In this document: one piece after another, positions 11,790-24,239 of the stretch | How positions within the stretch are numbered: the first letter of the stretch is position 1 | Layout: the number at the start of each line of letters is the position of its first letter | Assembly: GCA_003254905.1 (NCBI GenBank) | Contig: QANU01111780.1 | Span: 650,203-714,202 of the forward strand | Direction of reading: 5' to 3' | Length of the DNA stretch: 64,000 bases | Source: Nissolia schottii | Taxonomy: Eukaryota; Streptophyta; Magnoliopsida; Fabales; Fabaceae | Notes under the pieces: model-generated | Seen by the model: the letters and a program-made list of their open reading frames with translations, nothing else | Told to the model about the DNA's origin: nothing | The model's database searches: none | Made by a program: the position numbers and the translations under genes

Positions 11790-13460
11790 GTTCACTGCTA
11801 CAAATACGGTAATTACTATCGAAACGTTACCGTCGGAAAAATATCTGACTGTATTACCGTTAGAAAACACGAAAAAAATCAACGATAATGGGTTTTAAGT
11901 TGAACCAGGGCAATTTTGGCCACGATTACCGTTAGAAAATGTATTTTGACGATAACACCATCGGTAATAGTTAACGCCAAGTGGCGTGTGGTGAGGCGAA
12001 CGCCTTACCATTTGAAGTTACCGATGGTAAAACAAAGCATTTTTTGGTCTTAAATTTATCGTCGGTGATGTCTGACGGTAAGTGTATTGAAAACTTTTGG
12101 AATTATTCTTGATGTTTGCATCGGACAAATCTGACGGTAAGAGGTTGGAAATTTAAGGGGACGCATGTGCTCCCTACGCACGTGACGTTCGAGTAGTTAC
12201 CGTCAGAATTGTTCGACGGTAACAAGGTCGGAATATGTAGAGACACATGTTTTCCCCACGTGTGTAACGTTCCACTAATTACCGTAAAAAAAATTGACGA
12301 TAATGTCTCAAAATATGAACAGGCACACGTTTTCCCCAAATTTGTAACATTCAACTAATTACCGTTGAAAATATCTGATGATAAGGGTCTGGAAATATGA
12401 ACAGACACGCGTTTCCTGACGTTTGTAACGTTCGACTACTCACTGTAGAAAAAAGTTAACGGTAACAGTCTCAAAATATGAAAGGGCACACGTTTTCCCG
12501 TGTTTGTAATGGTCGTATAGTTACCGTCGGATATATAGAGCTCCTCCGTCCTCCCTCCCTCACTTCCATTCTCTCCACCTCTGTGTCCTTTCCTCCACTA
12601 CCGTCCTCCTCTGGTTCCACTACTGTCGCCACTGTCACCGCCGCCGCTATCACTGTCGCCACCGACAATTCAGGATAGTTTTTTTTGTTAATGTATTTTA
12701 TTTAAATTTTTTAATGTTATTTTAGTTAATTTTATGTTAGGTTTTAGTTAAATGTATGTTAGGTTTATTTAATATTAGATTAATTTGTTAGGTTATTTTT
12801 TAGGTTATATGTTAGGTTTATGTAATTTATTATATTAATTTTAGTTAATATTTTGTTAGGTTTAGATTATGTTGAAATTATGTTAGGTTTAGTTAATATG
12901 TTAGATTAATATATATGTTAATATTATTTTATGTATTAGATTAATTTGTTAGGTTTATGTTATGTTAGATTAAGGTTTAGGGTTTAATATTATTTTATAT
13001 TAATAATTAATATGTTAATATTATTTTATGTATTAGTTTAAATTAATATGTTAGATTAATATATATGTTAATATGTATATTTTATTTTTTTTAGTATGGT
13101 CGATAAAGAAAAAAGGCAGGTCCCTGACTACTACCCTGTATCTGCTAGGCGGGGTAGTAAGGGGAGGGGGAGGGGGTTGGGGCAGTGTCGGCATCGACCA
13201 ACATGCTGGCGTCCTCTAGCTCGGTCGTGGGGGATGGTTTTATACCGACCCCAGACTTTAGGGAGGTTGTAGGAGACGACCTCCCTCAGGAGTCAGGTGA
13301 TGCTCCCTCGTTGAGCTTCCTGCCTCGGTCGTCATTACAAGCGGCGAGGTTTGGGAGCTACGCTGAGCAGGCTACTCCACCACCTCTTCCAGCATCACAT
13401 CTGCCACAGCCGGAGACTTCCACCAGCACCCAATCACAGGGATCCGCCACACAGTGAGGG
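11790..13460 (+). mobile_element. CACTA (En/Spm)-like element fragment, 5' part
   Basis: From about 11792 (CACTGCTACAAAT, close to a CACTA terminus) the motif TTACCGTC(G/A)GA and its complement recur many times in both orientations. This fits the subterminal transposase-binding repeats of CACTA elements. An 81-bp tandem array (12116-12530) follows, then a pyrimidine-rich block. Next comes a Ser/Pro-rich, RG-rich reading frame around 13096-13490 that resembles the N-terminal part of plant CACTA accessory ORFs. That frame breaks with stops after residue 120 or so. No TNP2-type transposase or 3' terminus is visible. Superfamily assignment rests on architecture, so confidence is moderate. Confidence 0.5.
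12116..12530 (+). repeat. 81-bp tandem repeat, about five units
   Basis: The anchor TTACCGT (or a one-base variant) recurs at 12197, 12279, 12359, 12440 and 12521, a period of 80-82 bp. Each unit also carries a downstream 'gacggtaa'-type partner and a 'cacacgttttcccc ... gtgtaacgttc' block. Units differ by roughly 15-25 percent, so the array is old. Confidence 0.85.
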
Positions 13461-13761
13461 CGGGTGACTATCCGACTAAATGAAAATAATAGTGAATAAG
13501 TTTTGTTAATTATTTTTATTTTATTTATACTTACAATTTATTTAATTTTTTTAACATTACTAATATATATTTTTAACGTTTGTATCTTCCCCCAAACAGT
13601 TTTGGAGCAAAATAAAATAGTAGGTTACATCCCATGACAGAGCACCATAACTCCATAAATTTTTCTAACAATTGAAAACAAAATCTAAATTATTTTGAAA
13701 GAAATAACTAACCGCTCACTGTTTGTAACCAACAACATGCCCACTAATATTTTATGAGTTC

Positions 13762-13975
13762 TGCTACGTGTACACAAAAAATTATACACCATACATACAC
13801 TTCGTACTTGTATACATAAAGTTTGTGTTTTAACTCATGTAATGTTTGTGCATTTAATTAAGTATAGTTGAGAGTATCATTTACAAGTTTGTAATGTTTG
13901 TGCACTAGTGAGAATAAAGTTTGTGCATTATTAATGGTGTATATATCGGTGTATGAAATTGGGTGTATATGTAAC
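13762..13975. mobile_element. MITE, copy B
   Basis: A 214-bp copy, in the same orientation, of the element at 7600-7814. It begins TGCTACGTGTACAC and ends with GTATATGTAACA. Both copies share an internal repetition of 'gtaatgtttgtgca'. Confidence 0.7.
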
Positions 13976-14394
13976 ATTTTTGATATTTTATTAAGGGTTT
14001 TGCACTACCCACGCTAACTTAAAACTCTTTAACCCACTAAATCACTAATATTTTATTATTTTTTGTAATGTTAAATTTTTGTTATATATATATGTGTGTG
14101 TGTTTGTTAGTACTAAGAAAGAACAACATGCATACATATATATAACTTATTGCACTCCAAAAAAATTTAAATGTTCATCGCCTTTTAAATCAAGTTTTGT
14201 TTTTCACGTTTAAACTTTTTCACCTTCCACACAAGTTTTCTAATTGGTTGAGAGCTACAAAAGAAAATATTGTACTATGTCAAATCCAAAAATTGTCTCC
14301 GCTAAAGATTAGGTACTGTGAATCTTATTGTATTTGTAATTATTATATTGCTAATTTTGATTGACATTAATACATTGTTAAATTATTCAAATTA

Positions 14395-15240
14395 TACAGG
14401 TTGGGTGGTTGGAGAATGATAAAGAGTCATATGAAGAGTTGATTAACATTGTATACGATCTAACCAGAGTTATTGTGGCGCAAAATCCTCGCGTCATGTC
14501 ACTGTTTACTTCAATGACTCTAACAACATTCCTAAATGACTTGAAGAAAATTTTACCTAAGTTGAATAACAATGTGAATGATGCAAAAGTAAGTAGGAAG
14601 TTATTTAAGCTGGATAATGAAGGTGAGAAACCAAACAGGATCATTCCCACTAAAAGAACTTCATCTGGATATTACATGCGCAACCCACCTAGGCTAATTG
14701 GTGATGATATACCAGAGGTAAATGTTCTGATTCTCTCTATTGCTAATTGGATTTCACCCAAACTAAGGGTTATGTTTTATTGTAGTGGATGCATGGTGTT
14801 TTTAGGCTTGTTCATGATACTGTCTTAAATGACATAGAAGTGGTAATAGAAGCTTATATATTTGGAATAAAAAAGGATTATAAGTCAAAGGGGTTAGTAA
14901 TCAGATTATGTGTAATTCTATTAAATCTTTTTTTTTATTAAGTGACGTGTTACTTAACTATGAATTTATAATTGCAAAAATGAGACATTGGTAAAGTCTG
15001 ACACTGGGTTTTGCCATGGACATAGATCATCATTGAAAACATTGGTTCCCAAGAGTCTAGTTGATCAAGAGGTAGGTTCTCAAATTGATAGTACTCTTTT
15101 CCCTTCTTTGAAAATTTTCCCACTAGGTTTTGTTCATTGGAGGTTTTTTAATGAGGCTTAGTTGCTGAAAAAGGAGAAAAAGCGTGGTTTCTATTGTGTC
15201 GGGAAGATAAGCAGGGTTCTAATGGAGGATGCTGTGGAAA
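14395..15240 (+). other. Unidentified decayed coding-like stretch
   Basis: The frame 14409-14828 (139 codons) starts just after a CAG that could be a splice acceptor ('tatacag'). It includes a hydrophilic stretch with a YYMRNPPR motif. Downstream, 15141-15270 reads for about 40 codons before a stop. I recognise no family. It lies between CACTA-like and LINE sequence, so a transposon protein fragment is likelier than a host gene. Confidence 0.3.
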
Positions 15241-15794
15241 CATTCACCCAAGAAGCTAATCTAACGATGTGAAGCATGAAAAAAGTTAAAATGAGGGATG
15301 AAATGGTTATGGATCAAGTGGCAATAGACAAGAAGGCAATGCTATACAAGGACAAACTCCTCAAACCAGTACGCCCAAATATTGATGAAGTCATATCTGG
15401 GGATGAGGACATGTTAGAAAGTCTAATTTGGAGGCGATGGAAGAGAAGTCTGATCCACAAGATGAGGATTTTGATCCTTGCCCATAAGTTTTTGCAACTG
15501 ATGAGGAGCTCCAAGAATGGTGCAAACCTTGGCATAACTCTTTGGTGATCAAAGTTCTTGGTAAGAACGTTAGCTATCGTACGCTGGAGTTCAAGTTACG
15601 ACGCAAGTGGGCTGTTAAAGCTAATATTAGTATCATTGATTTATGGTATAATTATTACTTAGTATATTTTGATTATATGGAGGACTATAAACATGTTTAT
15701 TTGGGGTTTACTATAAACATGCTTTGTTTGAGTGGCCTTGGATGGTAGTGGATCACTACATTATTATTCAGAGATGGACAACCAGGATTCCTCA
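15241..15794 (+). pseudogene. LINE ORF1 fragment with DUF4283-like domain
   Basis: Read with frameshifts, this carries the pattern WCKPWHNSLVIKVLGKNVSY, then LRRKWAVKANISIIDL and, across a break, WMVVDHYIIIQRW. This is the order seen in DUF4283, the RNA-binding gag-like domain of plant non-LTR retrotransposon ORF1. A stop and at least two frame changes (near 15548 and 15665-15725) show it is dead. It runs into the N gap at 15795, so its 3' part and any zinc knuckle are not visible. Confidence 0.65.
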
Positions 15795-15934
15795 NNNNNN
15801 NNNNNNNNNNNNNNNNNNNNNNNNNNNNNNNNNNNNNNNNNNNNNNNNNNNNNNNNNNNNNNNNNNNNNNNNNNNNNNNNNNNNNNNNNNNNNNNNNNNN
15901 NNNNNNNNNNNNNNNNNNNNNNNNNNNNNNNNNN
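15795..15934. other. Assembly gap (140 N)
   Basis: Unknown sequence. The flanks differ in nature: LINE ORF1 on the left, LTR on the right. A LINE/LTR boundary therefore lies in the gap. Confidence 1.
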
Positions 15935-16556
15935 CAGTAGGATATTAGTATGCATGTTCACTTAGAAACACCTGAGCGGCCGGTTGATAAGTGAGTTAAA
16001 AGGATCCCCCGACGCCAAGGTAAACCACTGAGGACGAACGTTCTCACCCCCACTCACTTATACTTCCAGGGGTGGACATGAGCTATGAGAAGCACCAAGA
16101 GGACCAGGGAAGAACAGAAGACGAGCTACCGATGACGGACGGACAGATCTTCAAGGCTATGAAGACATGCTTAGTTGGTTAGGCGATGGACGAACTTTTA
16201 TTATGTGTATGGATGATTATGACATGTAAATATACTTTATTATAATATTATATGATTGGTTGTACTTATCTGTGAAGGACCAGGTACTTGCTTAGGTAAA
16301 TAATTATGCTATGAATGACTATTGGTTGTAAGCCGCAAGCTCTATCGTTGTCTTATATATATATACTTTGATTCACACATGGCTCATATTTCTTAGATAA
16401 GCACTCAGTAGAAAAATTTTAAATTGGTCCATATTTTCCTTAATCTAGTATTTTTGAAAAAGTAATAAGGGACTATAAGTATTCCCACCAAGTGATTAAC
16501 AACCTAGTGAGCATTGCGTACTACTCAAGGGTATGCAGTTAGCTAGGGTGTTACAG
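15935..16556 (+). mobile_element. 3' part of an LTR, same family as the 3.3 kb solo LTR
   Basis: It shares with 11150-11750 the blocks CCTGAGCGGCC, 'ccactgagga..acgttctcaccccc', 'gtgaaggacca' and the terminus AACCTAGTGAGCATTG...AGCTAGGGTGTTACA. The left part is lost in the N gap. The right end at 16556 is exact and abuts a LINE ORF2 fragment, so the LTR element appears to have inserted into, or next to, a LINE. Confidence 0.7.
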
Positions 16557-16690
16557 CTATGTTTACTGATAAAGTCAAACTCTGGAACAAAGAGGTCTTT
16601 GGTCACATTAAAAAACGGAAGGATAGAATTCTTATTTGGTTAGAGGGCATTTCTCGCTGTGGAGACTCTCCAATCAACCCTTTTCTTATC
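16557..16690 (+). pseudogene. LINE ORF2 fragment
   Basis: Begins directly after the LTR terminus. The frame gives LKxWNKEVFGxI-type sequence (LWNKEVFGHIKKRKDRIL), typical of the linker before the reverse transcriptase domain of plant LINE ORF2 proteins. It stays alignable for only about 35 residues before degenerating. Confidence 0.55.
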
Positions 16691-16769
16691 GATGGTTGGG
16701 GTGTTAGTGAAAATGATTATTATGATGCTGATTTATTTTATTTTACTTTTGAATTGAAATCATTATAAT

Positions 16770-18054
16770 TTTAAAAGATGATTGAAAATAGGAATAAGAA
16801 TCAAGAATAGTAGTAGTTTAGATTTGAGTAGGTGTAGTTTGGAAAATAAAAAAGGGGTTAAAAATTAGAACAAATAATATTAATGGGGAGTAATCATAAG
16901 TAAGTTTAATAGTAATATGGGGTCTAATTAATTTATGCCACGTGGTACGTTTTTACTGTATTAGGAGAGATGAGGTGAATACCCCCACCCCCCACCCCCC
17001 ACCGCCCACAATGGGGGTAGGTAAGAACCCACAACCCGTTTCAAATCTCACATGGACACTAAGAACGCGCGTCCATTGCAGCCCAGTTCTAGGTGGATTC
17101 AAACAGAGCAAAGCCATTTATGGCCGGCCGAGGGTCATATCGCAGGAATCCAACAGAGCTAGTAAATTGCATCAACCCTTTCAGCGCTCTCCTCCGTTGT
17201 AGACCAAACGGGTATCAAAAATCAAACGAATCAAACTAAGGTGGTGCCACCATTTTAGCAACCTACTTCGTCGTGCTGACACCCCCCCGCCCCCCAAAAC
17301 ATCACTAAAATGGAAAACATCAAAACGACGTTGTCATACTAATTGTAATATTAACTTGTATTAAATATTTTCTTTAAATTTTGTCAATGAAAAACATTTA
17401 AAATTGGTTAATATTCCCTTTCTTCATTGCTATATCTACAACCATTCATCTCATTTAAAGATAAGTCATTGGTGTAGATTCACAATGACCATGATACACC
17501 ATAATTTATTTTCAAAGAGCATGAAGCAACCTTATTTGCCAGGTGCATTTAAGACAGAACCTTAAAATTGGTGTAAGAGGTATAACTTTTTGTATGTGTA
17601 TATATGTTGGTATGTTGGTAACGTTGTCTTATTTTCTATATAACATTTTATTATGATCTCTTTTAAACAAATATTGTATTATTAATAATAATTTTTAGAT
17701 AAAGATGGATATTCCCTTACAATGTAAAATTATATTAGTGATGAATAACAATATAAATTTTCCTTGCCACAATTTGTGAGGGAATGACTTCTGTCGCCAA
17801 AAATTTAGTTAGGAGCCAATTTATAATGATGTTAGTGACAAAAATGTCCCTCACGATTTTATTAGCAATGGATTTTTTCGTTGTTAAATGTTAATTTTTA
17901 AGTAGTGTTGATTTATCAATTTATCTAAAATGTGAAAATGACACTATAAGTTAGACATGAGATAATATGAAATAGAGGAAGTATATCTTTATTTTCTTAA
18001 TTTGGACTGACATTATATAGATTAGTACACTATATAATAGTAGTATCAGTCCAA

Positions 18055-18091
<37 letters not shown>

Positions 18092-19429
18092 CGTGCTCTG
18101 ATCTACTTTTTCTTTAATTATTATTTTTTATAATTGATACCACTCTGCTCAACAAAATGAGTGAAGCAACTTGAATAGGGCGCAAAACAAGAATCAATTT
18201 GAACATATTCAAGACAACAAAACAAAATTATAAATAATAATAAAAAAAAACTAAAATAACTCAGGCATCCGCCTAAGAAATGATTTTCTCCCAGCAAAAC
18301 AAATCTTATAGCTCTTAATTAACTTGTTTGGTCAATAAGATTGTCAATAATGTAGATTAGTTCTATGGAAGGAGTCTATCTAAATTAACATCTCTTAGAG
18401 TTTTAGGTAATCTTAAAACTTTTTTGTTTAAACTAAAATACTCATAATCCTATCAACACAAACACGTCTCTCCCTCTATGATTCTCTCCTATCACTACTA
18501 CCACCACGATCTCTACCACTACAACCACGACCACCACCTACCACCCGCCGCCATTGTTACCACCTATCACCCACCACCATCATCATTGTCACCACTACCC
18601 ATCGTTATTGCTGCCACCATAACCACCATCACCACAACTACAACTTCCACCAATGCCTACCACCAATCATTGTCACTACCGCCACCACCACCACAACTGT
18701 TGTTGCCTCTACCACCCACCATTGTCGTTGCCCCTGCTATCACCTATCACTCACCACTAGTGTCATCGCCACCACTACAACTGTTGTCACCTCTACTATT
18801 ACCACAACTGCAACATACTAACTATTGTTTTTTGTACACAATCAGGGTGTCTATTGGTGCGGACCCGGTGACTAATTTCTTCGTTGACTTGTAAGCACCT
18901 CTGAGGGTGAGACAACTAGCCCGAGAATTTAAAGTTGTTCCATTCCTAAAGTCAATGATCAAATCCAACAAATTTAGTTAAAGGAGGATGAGCCCTTCTG
19001 CTCAACCACACCCCCCGATTTCACACTAACTAATTTTTATTATTAGTATTATTGTTATTTATTTATTTTATAGTTTTTTTAATTTTATTATTTTCTAATA
19101 ATCTTTTTGATATATCAAATAAGATAATGTAAATTTTCAATTACATTATGTGTGCATACCAAACTTTTTAAAAGTGATATTTAAAAAGTGATATTTTTTT
19201 TAAAAGGTAATTCAAATTATCAATAATCTTGAAAGACAATATATCAAACACTACGGCTTGTCGAACAAGGCTAACACAATCAATCAATGATTGAGAAACT
19301 GGGATCAAGGATGCTAACGAACGAATCCTTCGTGGAGGAACAAAGACGCGTTTGTTAAGAGAATAAAAGTGTTGGCTATGCATATGAATGTACCATACAA
19401 ATTAACATATCTATATTAACAAAATTCAC
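16770..19429. other. Intergenic; simple repeats, no gene
   Basis: Contains C-rich runs (16981-17003, 17281-17297), an (AT)n tract at 18058-18087 and a small hairpin, AATTTGGACTGA to TCAGTCCAAATT (about 17998-18057). A CCA/CCT-rich stretch lies at 18480-18800; its 138-codon frame is Thr/His/Pro low-complexity and is not a credible protein. No gene is supported. Confidence 0.5.
18058..18087 (+). repeat. (AT)n microsatellite
   Basis: Fifteen uninterrupted AT units, directly after the small hairpin at 17998-18057. Confidence 0.95.
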
Positions 19430-19650
19430 AAAGTCCTAAGCAACCATGTGCAGCAGGAAAAGTTAGAGCTTGAAAGACAAACTTGGAAACAATCTAATTT
19501 TATGACGCGCTTCAACAAAAATAATCAATTGTTCTTGACTTTTGTTATTGAATTTAATTTTTCTATTGTTCTCTTCTTGAAACCTTCCTTGGCTTGCAGA
19601 TATAACTTGAGCGGTTGACTTCGAACACAAGAAACAACATGCGTACAATA
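19430..19650. repeat. Upstream block shared with the second peroxidase (unit 1)
   Basis: Aligns with 28596-28815. Common anchors are GAGCAACCATGTGC/AAGCAACCATGTGC at the left, 'ttgacttt(t/g)g(t)tattgaatt' in the middle and 'tgcaa/ga..taacttgag(c/t)ggttga' with 'acaagaaacaac' at the right. Both copies have a minus-strand frame with related peptide (STAQVIS here, STTQVIC in the other), hinting at a lost exon. It marks the outer part of the peroxidase duplication. Confidence 0.65.
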
Positions 19651-20238
19651 ATATACATATCTATGCGTAGAATAGATAAGTATGTATCTTCATCTTGACC
19701 TTTGCATTGAGTATAGGGACATTTTTGTAGCCGGCTTCATATATTCAACACCAAACTAGCCTATATATTTTGCTATATCATTAATTTTTTTTTAAAAATA
19801 TCTTTAATGGTTTATAGTGTACAATTTTCATGACAAAAGGTGTATGATATAAAAAAATAAATTTCTTTTCAACTTAAATCAATAATACAATTTGAGTCTC
19901 GTGTAAGCGAAATCAAAACTCTAATTAGTTTTATCTTTTCATATGTAAGATGTTAATTAGTTTTTGTTTCGCGCAATTATATACTCCGTTTCAAAAAAGA
20001 AAAAGTAATTAGAATACCTAAAAAGAATCGTTGATCGTAGCGGAAATTATATAATGTTAGGATCCTAAGAGGAAAAAAGGAAAAAAAAAAAAAACTGAAT
20101 TAATATTGGAGAGCACGAATTATAGAAGTTGTGAGTGCCAAGTAGATAAAGAAATTAAGGTTAGAATCTGCAGTTGTGATTGGCTCCAAAATTAAGGGGT
20201 GTGCAAATTCAAGGTGCGGAATGCCCAGTCAAACCATA

Positions 20239-20242
<4 letters not shown>

Positions 20243-20282
<40 letters not shown>
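20243..20282 (+). repeat. (TA)n microsatellite
   Basis: Twenty TA units, about 840 bp upstream of the first peroxidase. Confidence 0.95.
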
Positions 20283-20284
<2 letters not shown>

Positions 20285-20972
20285 AAGAGGGTTATACTTG
20301 CATAACAATAAATTAGACTATGGGAAGGGCTGACATTCAGACCCCAATAGAATTTATGCATATATTTAATTACAATGCTACTTTGAATGACAACTCACTT
20401 TATCTTTTAACTATATAATTATCTTTTAACTATATAATGATTTTTTTTTTTGTTAAATTGTATGTAAATTCTATTAAGGGAGATAAAAAAAAAAGGCAAA
20501 GAATTACACTTCGAGACAACACACTATGTGGTGTGAGTTTGATTTTAGCTTATGCAAATAGAAAAATATTTTGTGATTAACAATTTATCACTTCTTATAA
20601 GCTTAGTTATTACAAGGTGATTAGTTATTATCGTCATCGGTAAATACCCTTAGTTTAAAAAAATAAAAATAAAAACAAGTGATGCATGTCATTCAACGTT
20701 TTCATACTAACTAACTCTACCACTTAATTAGTTCCATTACCTAATTTAATTAATTATTCTTTTAGATGGACCTATTTCTAAATTAATGTCCACTCTATCC
20801 AAAAGTAGGCGCTTATCTTAATGAAATTTGCTAGCTAATATACATGCATGTTGCACCCAATGATTGAAGATGAAACTCAGCACCAGTGAGTTAGAAAAAT
20901 AAAGTCCCCCAACAAAATTTAATATGTGTAATGCTTAACTGGATTTACCTTAGAGAGTTGACATACGATGGC

Positions 20973-20980
20973 TATAAAAG
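20973..20980 (+). promoter_or_regulatory. TATA box of peroxidase 1
   Basis: TATAAAAG, 110 bases before the ATG. It lies in a block (GGCTATAAAAGGGTGCAATG) repeated almost unchanged before peroxidase 2, with the same downstream 'tccttgt' and 'gcattccattttctc'. Conservation between the paralogues supports function. Confidence 0.75.
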
Positions 20981-21082
20981 GGTGCAATGTCCTTGTTGTT
21001 AAGCATTCCATTTTCTCTCCAATATTTACGAGCCAAGAGAGTACAATAGGAAAGTGAAGTGAAGATTTAATATAATTTGAGT

Positions 21083-21522
21083 ATGAAGATCACATTATTC
21101 CTAGTAGCATGTGTGATACTTTTCAGTTTAACTGGGGCTTGTCATGGTGGTGTCCTCAGGAAGAACTTCTACAAGCATTCATGCCCTCAAGCTGAGGACA
21201 TTATTAAGAACAAAGTCCAGGAGCATGTCTCCGCTAGGCCTTTTTTGCCTGCCAAGTTGCTTAGGCTGCATTTTCATGATTGCTTTGTCAGGGTAAATTT
21301 AATTATTATTCCAAGATATTTATGCATGTAGTTATTGTCAGTTTGATTTAATTTTAAGAAATACAAAACACATTCTCCTTCCGTCCATTTTTAATTGTCA
21401 TTTTTAATTTTTAGATGCATTTTTGATTCAATATATTTGAATATAATTTACATTCAAAAATATTGAGTCAGTAATATATTTAAAAGTCAAAAGTGACAGA
21501 TAAAAGTGAACAAGAGAGAGAG

Positions 21523-21557
<35 letters not shown>

Positions 21558-24239
21558 TAAGATTTGTGAAAAAAAATAATGAAAACTAAAAACATGATAG
21601 ACTATTTAGTTCCTATTTTCCTTTTTTTGTTTTTCTTCTCAGAATTTTGTGAGGAAAATATTAAAAATAGTTTTTTGTTTTCACTTTTTTTTCTTTATAA
21701 AATTCTAAAAAACAAGAAACAAATTAAAAACATAAAATGAAAAACAAGAACCAAACAAGTTCTTATTTCTTTTTTTCTTACTATTTGCTTCACAAAATCT
21801 TAAAAAATAACGAAACATGTTGAAAATAAGAAATAAATATAGAAACCAAATAAATCTTTATGTTTAAACTTTATGAATTATTTTATATATCTGGATGCAT
21901 AAATTTCTTTACGAACATTCAAAATACAATAATGTTGATTACTATACATAGTTAATTACCTTCATGATACTTAATGTTGATGACATGTTTGCATGCATTT
22001 TCAGGGTTGTGATGGCTCGGTTTTGTTGGACTCCACAGCCAATAATATTGCAGAGAAGGATTCAATTCCTAATTTAACTTTGGCTGGTTTTGATGTCATA
22101 GATGACATAAAAAATGCACTTGAGGCAAAATGTCCCAAAACTGTGTCTTGTGCTGACATTTTGGCATTGGCAACTAGGGATGCCGTTTCAGTCCAAGTAA
22201 TTAAGCTTACCGTAATTTTATCATTCTCAAGCATTAATGTCTGCTGATCATACAACAAATTTCATGCCGCAACATTTGCATGTTTTGTATTGAGTAACTA
22301 CTCATTCTGGTGATAACATTTTGGAGTTGATTACACTGTTTGACACTAAAATGTTTTCGCGTCAATTTAATCTTTAACAATTGAAATTTGACCATGAAAA
22401 AGAATTGTGTTATAGCACTTTAATGTTTGACATTAATTTAGTCATTTACTAATAATTTTGACATTAAATTTAAGAAATCATCAACATGAGAATAAATTGA
22501 TAGCATTTAAAATATTCGGACTAAATTGATATTAACATTTTTGGGGAGCAAACTCATGTCAACTTCAAACTGTCTGGGCTAAAAAAAAAAAGGATATTTA
22601 ACTCTTTTGTCCTTAAATGCATATGCCACATAGAAAATCTTAGCTTATTGGTTTATTTGGCATTATGCATATGGACTTGTTGATCATTGATGAAATTTGC
22701 AGTTTAATAATAAACCAATGTGGGAAGTTCTCACCGGTAGAAGAGATGGCAGAGTATCAAAGAGTAGTGAAGCCTTGGCCAATATCCCAGCACCTTTCTT
22801 CAACTTCACCACTCTCAGACAAAGCTTTGCCAGTAAAGGTCTCACTTTGCATGACCTGGTTGTATTATCAGGTATAAAATACTGTATAGTTAAAAGATAA
22901 ATGTTACTTATACTTAGAAAATAATTTTATTAGAATCATTGATAAAAATCGTGAGGATGATTAGATAAAATGAAGCAGTAAGACATTTAGTAACTTATAT
23001 ATCAATTCGAGCTTTTTGATATTAAGGTTTTGATAGCATATTTCATAGTTAAGGTTTTGATATTAGAATGATGTGAGGTTATTCTGACCAAGTAAACGGT
23101 ATGCACGTTCATAGTATTGCTGGTCAATACTAACATGGATGCAATGAATTTCAAAACGACCAAAACCATAGTGCTAGTTTAGGTAAACAACTTATTTAAA
23201 TCCTTTCGTAAAAGTAACTTATGAATATTTGTCAAAAAAAAAGAAATTAATTTATTAATAAGTTATTTTATATTTTAATAAATAATAAAAAAAGTTATCT
23301 ATTTTGATTGTTTATAAAGTTCTTTTTCGAGAAGTTGTATATTTTTTCAAAAGGCACAAAAAATTGAATTTTTTAGAATAAATAAGTTTTATGATCAAAT
23401 AGGATAAAAATTTAAAATGTGGTTTCTCACGTGCCCCACGGATTAATTACCTTCTCTGACCAAATTCTTCTATTTTGATAAATGTTAAAACTAAATTCAT
23501 TGCATTTTGTCATACTTTCATGTTCTATATAATCTTAACAAAATTTTCACTAATCAGATCATTCATAGAACTAACTTATAATAGATTTAGAGATTGCGGA
23601 CCATGTGAGTCTATGATATACCTCCTTGCAAATATTGTATTGAAAAATATTAATTTATCACATTAGATAATGTAAAGATGATAAAATTTGATGAATCTAA
23701 ATTAATGTTTTTTTAAGTAAAAAAAAAAAATTAGTAGGAGGTGATATTTACTCTACGAGTAACCGCCAACTGAAAAATATGACTTTTGAAGCGTTAAGTT
23801 ACATTTATTGGCTATATATATGATACATGTAGGAGCACACACGATTGGAATAGGCCATTGCAACTTATTCAGCAACAGGCTTTATAACTTCACTGGAAAA
23901 GGAGACCAAGACCCTTCATTGGACCCCACTTACGCAGCATTCTTGAAGAGCAAATGCAAGAGCCCAAGTGACACCACCACAAGAGTGGAGATGGATCCTG
24001 GAAGCTCCACCAAATTCGACAGTCACTATTATCCAATCCTTCTCCAGAAAAAGGGTATGTTTCAATCAGATGCTGAACTTCTAACAAGTGAGCAATCAGC
24101 AGATATTGCTAAAGAATTGGTTAATCAGAAAAAGTTCTTCACTGAGTTTGCACAGTCAATGAAGAGAATGGGAGCAATTCAGGTCCTCTCAGGCTCAGCT
24201 GGGGAGATTAGGATCAAGTGTTCAGTTGTCAACTCATAA
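21083..24239 (+). CDS. PRX: Secreted class III peroxidase, paralogue 1, 4 exons
   Basis: Exons 21083-21292, 22005-22196, 22703-22871 and 23833-24239 join in phase to 325 residues, the usual size. Residues 1-22 form a signal peptide ([14 protein letters not shown]...GACHG), so the enzyme goes to the cell wall or apoplast. Distal haem residues Arg61 and His65 lie in [10 protein letters not shown]; the proximal haem ligand His193 lies in LSGAHTIG. All eight disulphide cysteines are present (HSC, HDC, GCD, AKC, VSC, GHC, SKC, IKC), as are both calcium-site patterns (D..V..G.D.S and the TKFD region). Class III peroxidases oxidise phenolics with H2O2, cross-linking wall polymers or making lignin and radicals; the exact substrate cannot be read. 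The four-exon, three-intron layout is the classic plant one. The ATG at 21083 is chosen because the signal peptide starts there. Intron 3 is about 960 bp, three times that of its paralogue. Confidence 0.95.

Noticed and set aside
18478-18894. 138-codon Pro/Thr/His-rich frame
   Set aside because: It arises from CCA/CAC repeats, has no globular or motif content, and no flanking gene structure.
19168-19383. Stretch that at first looked like structural RNA ('gattgagaaactgggatcaagg...')
   Set aside because: I could not align it with 18S, 26S or a tRNA, and no cloverleaf or conserved core was found.
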